DNA from: Vandiemenella viatica
Taxonomy: Eukaryota; Arthropoda; Insecta; Orthoptera; Morabidae
Assembly (NCBI GenBank): GCA_031002005.1
Contig: JARYHS010013630.1
Span: forward strand, 236,847,539-236,911,538
Reading direction: 5' to 3'
DNA: 64,000 nt
Both the position numbers and the translations under genes were made by a program. Below, piece after piece: positions 25,371-34,487 of this stretch; within the stretch, counting starts at the first letter, position 1, and every line of letters begins with the position of its first letter. The notes below the pieces were generated by a model. It did no database searches and had not been told where the DNA came from. It saw only the letters and a program-made list of their open reading frames with translations.

Positions 25371-26095
25371 GATTACATGAAGGCAAGTTTTCATAATTTT
25401 GTATTTATTTGTTCATTTTATCAATTATGTTTTTAGTGTATAGATATTTTTGATTCTTATCTATCTATGCACGATTCTGTTAACTTTCACTACAACATCG
25501 AAGGATATCAACGTATTGACTTGTTGACACTCCTACCTACATAAGTGTAGTTATGAGCTATTACATTGTCCCCTTGACTATTTAACTGAAAGTAAGGATG
25601 TGGTGCCAACTTGGTATATAATAAGCAAGGGAATGAAATAGGGATATGCGTTAACTACTTGAATAGATGGATATATATTGAATGTAACACACATTAAAAA
25701 ATCACCATTTATCTTAAAAAAATGAAATAATTATCAAACATTAAAACACCAAAAGTACTGAAAAACCTGTATCAAGCAGTTTAAAATCTCCAACACTCAT
25801 GAGTGGTGGAATAGTTCACGAATTTAGAATGCTACATCATTTTTGAAATCGTTGAGTCGAAAACGTGGCTACAACAAAACCAGATAACTCAGGTTTCCTG
25901 TACTATAATTACAATTTTTTCAGTATCGTGTTTTATGCTTTAGTTAGTGCCAAGAAGTAGAATATAATTGTAATGGATGAATGGTTGAATTTCGGATGAA
26001 GGGGCGGTGTTCTACTCCAAATTCAGATAATTATTCTAGGAGGAAACTTGAATGCACTCACCTTCAGCGAACACGTAAGCATTTTTCTCCCCTTG
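25371..26095. other. AT-rich intergenic sequence
   Basis: No gene, RNA or clear repeat recognised. Confidence 0.5.
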
Positions 26096-26237
26096 TGGCT
26101 TTACGCCTCGTCGAAGGCTAAGGTCATTAGAGGCGGGAGGGGACTGGGGACAAGGAACGGGAAGGAATTAGTCCATGGGCTTTTTGAAGGAAGCATCCCG
26201 GCATTCGCCTGGAGTGATTTGGGGAAACCATGGAAAA
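26096..26237 (-). mobile_element. SINE family 1, 5'-truncated
   Basis: Minus-strand tail and body (ggctttacgcctcgtcgaag through cttttt/gaaggaagcatcccggc to ggggaaaccatgg on plus). The tRNA head is absent, as in typical 5' truncation. Confidence 0.8.
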
Positions 26238-26299
26238 ACGCATTTGTTGAGACAAGGCATTTCATCGCATAAAAATTTATTAAAACATCTCAAAGATTA

Positions 26300-26640
26300 C
26301 TAAATGAACCAAGGCAAATATTCAGTTAGAGATTGACAACAGCTTGCATAGTTGTAGTAAACCTATTCGGGATATTGAATTCACTCTTTTGTTTGTTCAA
26401 AAACCTATCAGTCTACAGACACCAATAACTGCAGCTGTTACACTTGCCAATTGCTATCTGCATATTTTCTTGGAACAGGAAAATCAGCTATACCTCAAAT
26501 CGTATAATCTGGGTGCAGAAAACTTGATATCTTTGAGGAGTACTGTACAAGGAAACAGTTCCCCGGTTGCCAGCGCAGTCCGTGAGAAAGTTTCTCAGTT
26601 TTACAACAATGAAGGAAAGTACTGAAGACCTTGTTCTCAG
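26300..26640 (+). pseudogene. Possible PIF/Harbinger transposase C-terminal fragment
   Basis: The open frame at 26344-26625 reads FVQKPISLQTPITAAVTLAN (compare the F-xx-RPI...xxLxxCxLHN helix of Harbinger nucleases), then SPVASAVREKVSQFYNNEGK (compare xxVREKFxxYFNxxGxVPWQ). The conserved catalytic DDE core is absent. Resemblance judged by eye only. Confidence 0.4.
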
Positions 26641-26802
26641 ATTACTTCTTTTTAAATAGTGTTACGGCATACAACATTTTTATTTTCTTGTATTATACTA
26701 CTATTATAACATAGTTTCTTTTGAACATGACTCGGAAAGCGTAGTGGGAAAACCACGTAGAACATAGTAGGTGTATTTTAGATATTTAAGAATAAAATAT
26801 CA

Positions 26803-27010
26803 GCATCATCATCATCGTCAACCAGTTCAATCATTAACTGATGTGGCCTCCTAAAGTCACGAATTCAGGTTGAACTTGAACAGTCTTCTCCAGGTCACAC
26901 GATCATGGGCGATCTTCTGCTATTTAACTACGACAAACATGAGAATGTCCTTGTTCCATCGGTCTGGTGGTATTCCTTTCGATCTGTGGTGGTATGTAGG
27001 TAAAAAATCA
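26803..27010 (-). mobile_element. LINE 3' fragment with (GAT)n tail
   Basis: On minus it ends gacgatgatgatgatgctg, like the gacgatgatgatgac tail of the RTE-type fragment at 35717-36098. The attached sequence is decayed. Orientation follows from the tail. Confidence 0.35.
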
Positions 27011-27165
27011 GATATTCTTGGTACACCAAATAACCTGCCTACTCCCAAACTTACAACATTTTAAATATTCTTGACAGTGATTTTAACGCTTCCATACCCT
27101 GTATCCCGTTTTTGTTAGTGTTTTCAGATATTTTTGAAACTGTAAGACAAAACATAAAACAGAAC

Positions 27166-27406
27166 GTGGTGAGTGAACGGTTAATGTTCTGGCCTCGCAT
27201 TCGGGAGGACGCGGGTTCGAATCCCCGTCTGGGCATCCAGATTTGGGTTTTCCATGGTTCCCCAAATGCGAATGCCGGGATGCTTCCTTCAAAAAGGCCA
27301 TGGCCTAATTCCATCCCGTTCCTTGTTCCCAGTCCCATCCCGCCCTAATGACCTTAGTCGTTGACGAGGCGTAAAGCAATAAGTAAAATAATAATAATAA
27401 AAAAAC
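27166..27406 (+). mobile_element. SINE family 1, full length
   Basis: Starts gtggtgagtgaacggttaat (box-A region), with GGTTCGAATCCCC at 27213-27225, the body, and gaggcgtaaagcaataag with an A/T-rich (aat)n tail. The flanks acaaaacataaaac (left) and aaaaacatcaaaac (right) may be an imperfect target duplication. Confidence 0.85.
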
Positions 27407-27829
27407 ATCAAAACTGAAAAAATTGTTACATTGGCAGAAGCTTAATCGTTAGGTGAAATCTTCCTCTTTGATGCTCTCGAGTTTTTGTATATTATTGGTT
27501 TCGAATACTGACATTTTACGAATAATGTAATTTGTAAAAAGAGAAAAGAAATAGCATCGTTTCGGAAGTATAAATGATTAGTGACGGGAGAGTATTCATA
27601 TTATTAAATAGAGAACTAAACGAAACTTAAACTACTGTTGGTAAAAATAACAACACCCAGAAGCAATGATCTGAATTACTAAAAAAAATAAAAAAAGTCG
27701 GACGATATGTAGAACAGAGGTACCATAAGCGATTAGGATTGTAGAGAGATGGCGTGCACGTTAGCCCATTAGCGCCCTCTTTTGTGTCACGCCTCACCTA
27801 TTCGATGTAAAGCCGGCAAACAAAGTGGA

Positions 27830-28480
27830 AATTTGTATGTGAGTAGCGGTATGCCTCTTAGACCTCAATGGATGAAATTGCAGAGGTTATGCTGCTACGG
27901 CAGTGATGAGTGTGTGGAACCATCGGATATGAAAGGGTCGTACTGAGCGACCAGCAGATACTGAACCACATGAAGTGACCACAGCGTGGGATGACCGACA
28001 TATTGACTGCACGGCCGTAACCGACAGAGCATCTTCGTCCATTGTGTTGGAGCACTGCAAAGGTTGTGGACATGTTTGCGTCGATGGTTCGACGCCGTCT
28101 GGTCTGAGTTAGACACAAAGTCGCGCATGTCGTTGATTCGACTTCTATTGACTAGAAACCACCAGCACCTCAGTCCGCAATGAGCACGTTAAAGCAGTCA
28201 CTGGTGTGCTTGATGGTAAAATGTAGTCTTTTCGGTCGAGTCACGTTTCAACTTGTCCATCGGTGATGCTATATATAGGGTCTCCGATTCCATGCCATGT
28301 CTAGAGGCTTTGATTTCAGCTTGTGGTGGCTTCACAGCGTACGGAATTCTCACGATCAAATTGCATGTACAATTTAGTAATTCTAATCATTTGTGCTCTG
28401 TCATGTGGAATAAATTTCATTGTACTTACTTGTTTCCCTTTTTTTGCTGCAATTTTCACAAACCGTAGTGTATGTTTTAT
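27830..28480 (+). pseudogene. Decayed Tc1-like transposon, second family
   Basis: Peptide pieces in shifting frames, such as TTAWDDRHIDCTAVTDRA near 27978, match the TxxxDDRxIxxxAxxDR run of Tc1-like transposases between DNA-binding domain and core. The right part (28330-28450) looks like the 3' noncoding end with cctgtgctctgtcatgtgga-type sequence. No TIRs identified and the frame is lost throughout. Confidence 0.5.
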
Positions 28481-28710
28481 TGTTAGTCATTCTTCATTAA
28501 TTCAAATTCCCTCTCCTGATTTCTGAAAGTATTTATCTGGTGATGAAAACCAAATTATAATTCCGTACATTATTTGCGAATGAAAATATTAGGTGCGTCC
28601 ACAAACAAAGAAGGTAATGGAGTCGGTCATTTTGGCCATTCCTTAAACTTCAACCAAGCGTGATGTGAGCTTAACTGAGATTTGTTCGAAATATTGACAC
28701 TCGACCATAT

Positions 28711-28883
28711 ACCGTCAATAATATTGACAATATCCACTTCCCAATATTGATGCCTGAATAACAGAAAATCTCGATTTCCTTCTAAACTCCATCAATATTG
28801 ACCATCAACACAATTTTAACCCTACACGGTCAGTATTATTGTCAATATAACAAGGTTTTAATTAATGTTATTGATCGTGTAGC
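28711..28883. mobile_element. Small fold-back element with TATTGACAATA-type arms, copy 2
   Basis: Left arm accgtcaataatattgacaa (28711 on) and right arm acacggtcagtattattgtc (28824 on) are inverted. attgatcgtgtag at 28871 echoes the outer end. It shares the cacggtcaatat core with the copy at 23705. Confidence 0.45.
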
Positions 28884-29323
28884 GTCTGATTTAGACTTAT
28901 TCGTGTACAATATTCACTTTGCTTTCTGTTATGCTACTACAAACAAATCACAATGTTAGAACTACATTCACACTTGCTATAAATATATGGTCGTTAATTT
29001 TAATCCACGTTAAACATATATTTTCTTCTCAGCTAACAGAAGTAAGATAATTCCTAAAGTGAACCCTTCAACAAGTGTTAATAAAAAAGTCAGCATAACA
29101 GTATTTTGAACATGCGTTATATATAAACGTTGAAATTAAATCCCAGGTCTAAGTATAAATTTTAAGATCTAAAATAAATACGAAAATTCGTTGATCATTG
29201 CCAAAGGTATCGAGTTCAAACAGTGGGTACATTGGGGACTACATCAAATCATATTTCTATTATATGGTTCTAATCGAATTATTTATTGATTTTTGCAATT
29301 CATAGTGACTAATAACTGTCAAA
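28884..29323. other. AT-rich intergenic sequence
   Basis: Nothing recognised. Confidence 0.5.
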
Positions 29324-30208
29324 TCTTTATATATAAATATGAATGTTTCTTTGTTTGTTCTTCATACAAATCCACAGTTTTCATCCTATCTCGATGAAAC
29401 TTTGCACACTTTTCCTTTGAAACAAGGAGAAAAATACTGTCTACATTTGGTTGAAAAATTATCTGTATAAATAACACATGTTGTCTCATAACTTCGAAAT
29501 ACCGAGATAGACAGACACGTTGGATATGGACCTCTCCGTACCACGTTTCCGTGTAGTGGACTGGCCGCTAAGTGGATAAAGCGCTTGCTTATGTACGTAG
29601 TTGTCTCTGGTTCAAGTCTCCTTGGAGGCTAAGATTTTTAAAAATTGTTTTTCACCGTAAGAGTCAGGCCTGGGCCGTAGGTTATTCGGACTGAATGTTA
29701 AACTGTAGATATTAGAAAGTTAGGGGTGCAATGCGGGGCAAATCGTAGGTAGTCTTGCAATGTTGCAGGTGTACACTTTTTTACGTTATAATGATCCCTC
29801 AGGTGTTGTTCGCAGTCAGTGTGTGAGTGTGAACCACAGTAATATTATTATAAATACGGAAGTAAGTCTCCGTCTTTTTGTTACGTTTTGACGACTAAAT
29901 GGCTATATCGTTGTGATGGAATTTTATTAGGAAATCTGTATGAAGGGTACAGGATATTTTTTACAGTATGATTAACAGTTGTAGTCACCAATTTTGAGAC
30001 CTTATCGAATGGTGACAGAAATATGTTGGAAATTGATTATCTTCAAGAGACAGGTTCGACGGTACAATGATATAGTGTTAGCTTTCCTGTCATATTATTC
30101 CGACTTGATATTGTTTGGGACCAATCCTTTGTTATCAACAACTTTCTATACTTAATTCTGGCAAAAAAATCTTAATCCACGCGTACGAAGTCGCGGGTAC
30201 GAGCTAGT
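29324..30208 (+). mobile_element. Short non-autonomous Helitron candidate (885 bp)
   Basis: Begins TCtttatatataaatatgaa directly after A, and ends gaagtcgcgggtacgagCTAGT directly before A-T. The hairpin CGCG-tacgaagt-CGCG lies just inside. TC...hairpin...CTRRT is the Helitron hallmark. The interior has sequence common near insect Helitron 5' ends (cgatgaaactttgcacactt) and a tRNA-like SINE copy. No Rep/helicase. Confidence 0.55.
29553..29710 (+). mobile_element. SINE family 2 candidate, copy 2 (inside the Helitron candidate)
   Basis: tRNA-like ggccgctaagtggataaagc (box A), box B ctggttcaagtctcc, then ctaagatttttaaaaattg and tgttaaactgtagat. Same block order as the copies at 6999 and 56465. 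Confidence 0.5.
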
Positions 30209-31826
30209 ATCATATAAAATAGTTGTTTTATTAGCATCAATAAATAAATAGTTTAAAAATTGCTTAAATACATTTCTAAGAGCTAAATTTTAATTTACTA
30301 TCTTGTCACTTATAAATCCTCATGATATCAAAATTAAATTTGAGATTTCGTATGGGTCTCATTATTTTTAACCAAAATTCCTTATCCACAATAACAGGAT
30401 TCAAAATACAGTCATTTTGGTGAAATATTATAACTGTCTTTTAGGTACCGCGAGCTCTTAATATACTTAGAACTAATAATACTTTACACTTTTCAAAAGT
30501 ATTTCGATTTATGCTGTCGTAAACCAAGAAAGAATAGATGGTTTACTACTCATTTTTCTCATCGCTTATAAATTTCAATACATTTTGTTGACTTATATCG
30601 ACAGCATAAACATTCATTCGAACAGTTGATAAATGTTCTCAGTGTACAATTGAGTGTATTAATAATTAGTTCGCAAAGCTTCACGTTGTCTTGTATTTAT
30701 AAACCATTTATACATTAATAAATTACGAGGTACACATTTTTTTTAAACTTCCAATGAAATTACACATCCTTTTCGCATTGTGGCAAAATATTTTTGAATC
30801 TGTTCTGTCTTTCGTCCTTCAACAAAGTTTGATTTCTTCCACTGATGTACTATGGATTTCTGTGGTTCCACGAAAACAACATATTTGAGAAGTGTTAAGT
30901 TTCGAATACTCTGTTGTTTGGTGTTACAAACCGACGAACAGGCGAGAACGAAACCGACAAGAATTAATGTACGACACAAAGGGAAATAAAATACTGACAG
31001 AGAAGTGAAAGAAAATCCATCGTAGATCTCTTTGAACTCCAAAACCTGAATATGCATATTAGCTGTCACACAACAATGGTTCATTTATCTTCTTTTCTTA
31101 AAATGTTTCCACATTTATTTGATATTATGGTAAAAGGATCGCCATATTGAACTTAGTCTCTTCCAAGCTACTGGTGACTACAGTTGACTGAGCGAACCTT
31201 CGAAATAAATCTTGATCACTGAAAAGTGTAGTCTATTTTCGCAAATACGGAAACAGTTTGAGTGAGTGAATTTATAATACTTAATGTAAGTTAACAATAT
31301 CAGTATTTATTACCAAGTCCTGAGCAAGAAGATTTATTTTTCACTTAAAATAATCAGCAACCTAGGGCTTTGTGGTGTTGAAACATTAATGATAATACAT
31401 TTCGGAGGTTAAAATGGTGTTTCAGTTCTTTTGAACTATCTACACACTTTATTTCAGTGTATTTGCTAATGAATCGGTTTTACGCGACACATTTTTGTGT
31501 ATTTACTTGCGGGTTTAGCGATACTGTCATCCGTTGAGCAGTCATAGAGATTCATTTATCTGGAACGTTTCTCTGTCTGTAGAAAAAATATGCTCATATA
31601 CTGATAAGAAGAGTGTTGCAGCTCTGCACACTGCATCTTAGACACACTTATGTTGGCGGAAATATTGTAATGTTATGGAATGTGCTGGCCTATATTATTT
31701 TGAATGACGTGTATCTAATTATGTTGCTCTGCTGGTTCCCGTTTTGTAGAGAGCTTAATTAAGAGACTACACCTATACCAAATTTTAATGTCATCAGCAA
31801 AATTTTGTTATTCGGTCTCTGTCGCG
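30209..31826. other. Intergenic sequence without recognisable feature
   Basis: AT-rich. A 113-codon minus-strand open frame (30743-31084) has no identifiable domain, and I see no splice or promoter context for it. Confidence 0.45.
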
Positions 31827-32206
31827 AATGTGTCCGGAAACGCTTACTTTCGATGTTAGAGCTCATATTGTGGACGGCTGTGACACAATACGCCATTCTC
31901 CAGGGCTGCATCAGTGCATCAAGGATTCCATGCGACGGAGGGTGGATGCATGTATCCTCGCTAACGGAGGACATTTTGAACATTTCCTGTAACAAAGTAT
32001 TTGAAGTCACGCTGGTACGTTCTGTTGCTGTGTGTTTCCATTCCATGTTTAATGTGATTTGAAGAGAAGTAATAAAATGAGCTCTAACATGGAAAGTAAG
32101 AGTTTCCGGACACATGTCCACATAACATATTTTCTTTGTTTGTGTGTGAAGAATGTTTCCTGAAAGTTTGGCCGTACCTTTTTGTAACACCCTGTATATA
32201 TAAACG
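31827..32206 (+). mobile_element. Internally deleted DDE transposon with long inverted repeats
   Basis: 31828-31864 (tgtccggaaacgcttacttt...) is the inverted copy of about 32071-32108 (...aaagtaagagtttccggaca), so parts of long terminal inverted repeats remain. The right end runs to gtacctttttgtaacaccctgtat, a terminus I know from insect transposons; the outer left end is missing. Between the arms is only the C-terminus of a transposase. The left arm runs straight into it, so most of the gene was deleted. Confidence 0.6.
31864..31992 (+). pseudogene. Transposase C-terminal remnant (42 codons)
   Basis: Reads HIVDGCDTIRHSPGLHQCIK, then DSMRRRVDACILANGGHFEHFL and TAA. This is the C-terminal end of an insect DDE-type transposase, with the conserved RRRxxxCIxxxGGHFEH pattern. 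No N-terminal or catalytic part is present. Confidence 0.6.
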
Positions 32207-32249
32207 TTCTTGGAAAAACTTAAAAATCATATTGACTAATGATTTTTTT

Positions 32250-32645
32250 TTCCTGAGCTTAACATATATACTCGTATCAGGCTATTGAGACGATGAGTAA
32301 TAGGAAGCTCGAATATGGAAATAATTTCACTTTTCTTACCAACAAGACCCACTTGCTACTGCAAAAGTCTTATGTAGCACGTGTATGAACTTCCCAACAT
32401 TTTCCGTCCTTGCTGTCATGTTGCAGTTTCACTTAATACCAGCAGCTTGTGGGGCTTTGCAGTGTCAAACCGGTCTAATTTCAAGTTGCGTCACTGATGC
32501 TCTGGCTGTGGAAGTAGGACAGAGTATGCTGCCTGAAACCTGTCCAGTAGCTGTGTAGCATTCCGCTGACAGCTGTCGCATCGAGAACAGCAGTCTCATC
32601 ATCAGGTAACGTCCTATATATTTCTCCCGACCTTGAAGATTTAAA
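32250..32645 (-). mobile_element. Repeat fragment carrying a hammerhead-like CTGATGA motif
   Basis: On minus: tacCTGATGA, then a 5-bp stem (gagac/gttctc with one bulge), then a short palindrome gacagctgtc. It continues to ...gttaagctcagg. Probably a terminal part of a retroelement (Penelope-like or similar). No coding sequence. Confidence 0.35.
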
Positions 32646-34331
32646 GTTATTTTAAGCTTTATTAGTTTATCATTCAACCAGAAGGTATTGATAATACAAT
32701 TAAATTAGAACATAGTTTCTCATTTCCTTCGAACACTGTTCTATGGAGAAAGTATTGCAATTGAGTAAAATTCCTGTATCTAGAATCAAGTAGACTTTTA
32801 TAATTTAAGATTTTTTGAGCTAGCTAGCAGTTTAGTGGGTGATGACTGCCTCTTACTATGCATGTTTTGTGCTCTTCGTATGTGTTTCTCTAAAACCATT
32901 ATATATATACATACATGCAATTAAGCAACCAGCAATCATTCCACTTAAAAGAAATTTCGTAAGTTAATGTATATAATAAAATTTCATAAAATTGAGGCTA
33001 ATTGCTTTACTTTTTTTGTTAAAACCCATGAAGCCTTGGTATTTATCGATTAATTCAAATTTAGATATAAATTGCTAAAATCATCATGTGCGAAATTATA
33101 ATAATGAACATGACTCTTTTGTAAATATGGTTTGTCAACAAAGATTATAAACAAAAACTTGTGATATTTGAACAGATTACAGAACCGACAAAACCTCGAT
33201 ATGGATATTATGACACATCATACTGCATGCACCATGTTATCGAATACGCATTAAAAAACGAAACCCCTACTGTTTCGCAATATTTTATTAACGTTTGTAA
33301 GGATCTCATATTTTTATCGATAAAATTCTTATTATTTTCTAGTATTATTTTTAGCAGTGCAAGCAAATACATAAAATCAAAAACTTGTTGCACTACTGTA
33401 GTTGATTTTTATTTATGAAATTTTACACTCCACACTTTTAAGAAAGAAAAATTTGGTTAGTGTTTTTAAACATTTTAGATAACTTTGTGTTCTTATCATA
33501 TATCCTAAGTGGCAATTATGAAACTTAACGTTTTCATGAATTACGCTACAATAAACACTGAGCACCATTACGTAGCTAAAAGATTGTCGGTAAGAAGTGT
33601 TTTAACTAAAGAGTATTCTCGCGGTCTGACAATCAAACACAAGGAATTAAAATGTACGATTTTACCTGTTGTGTGTGCCAAGGATATTTCAGTGAGTGGG
33701 TGGTAAGTGAAGTTCTTTAGGATAGACTGATAGGAACTTATCAGGCACTGAAATAAGTTTTAATTCAGTGCCTGAAAGTCCGTATTTTTACATCGTATCT
33801 AACATAACACAATAAAGTAATTTTTAGTCAAAGTAATTGAAATTTCCGTCACGCTCAATGGAGCATATCAAGACATAAAAGAGAGGACTATTCGAGGCAA
33901 TGAGATATTCTGATCTTTACACATCAACGAACGTAAATATTTATGAGCTATTATCTTACAATTTTCCAGATAATTGAGAACTGTCAATTAAAGTAAGATT
34001 ATCAGAAAACATAATATTAATATAAAAGGTAGCAGGATGTCTTAGAAACATTCCTCACGATATCATTATTATATCAGTTTCTATGTGGTCCGATTAGAAG
34101 AAATGACTGAGAAGATTATATTTATTCATATCGTCAATTGTTTCGATTAATATTGCGGAAAAGTATAACATTTATTCAGAAGTATTCAAAGCTGTGAGAC
34201 TGTTTCTCTTAATTGTTATAGATAAGTGTCGATGGATACTAATGTTTTTTCGAGATTTTAATAGTTTGGTATTAAGAGCGATAAAATATTTTTAGTAACA
34301 GTTTAAATAAATGTCAATGTAATCGTTCCAG
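32646..34331. other. Sequence upstream of gene B exon 1
   Basis: AT-rich. No TATA box or other promoter element can be defended. A TTCCAG acceptor-like end at 34331 suggests an unseen noncoding first exon, so the promoter may be further upstream. Confidence 0.4.
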
Positions 34332-34352
34332 GCTGACTTTTACATCGTACTG

Positions 34353-34487
34353 ATGAAGAGGCCACGATTGCAAGAGGTGCTGAAAACCTGCTTGTTGGTG
34401 ATGATGGTCTTATACGACTTCGTCAAGCATCTGGTCTTTTGTATTTTCCCACCTGCGCCCAAGGACATCCGAGGCAAAACTGTGCTG
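34353..34487 (+). CDS. Gene B exon 1: start codon and membrane anchor (45 codons)
   Basis: A 135-bp segment reading MKRPRLQEVLKTCLL, then VMMVLYDFVKHLVFCIFPP, then APKDIRGKTVL. It ends in phase 0 at donor gtaaga (34488), exactly where exon 2 continues with VTGSASGLG. A basic start, one hydrophobic stretch and the RGKxVLVTG run are the usual SDR16C N-terminus. A TTCCAG acceptor ends at 34331, so a noncoding 5' exon may exist upstream and the transcribed exon may start at 34332. An in-frame TAA at 34320-34322 excludes coding extension in the genomic frame. Confidence 0.85.

Noticed and set aside
27175..27235. tRNA gene
   Set aside because: The box-A/box-B head is attached to the SINE body and present in many dispersed copies; no proper tRNA cloverleaf end or terminator.
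30743..31084. 113-codon minus-strand open frame
   Set aside because: No recognisable motif and no supporting context; treated as chance.
34260..34331. TATA-like tttaaataa as gene B promoter
   Set aside because: AT-rich background makes such words common, and a splice acceptor at 34331 suggests the true start is further upstream.
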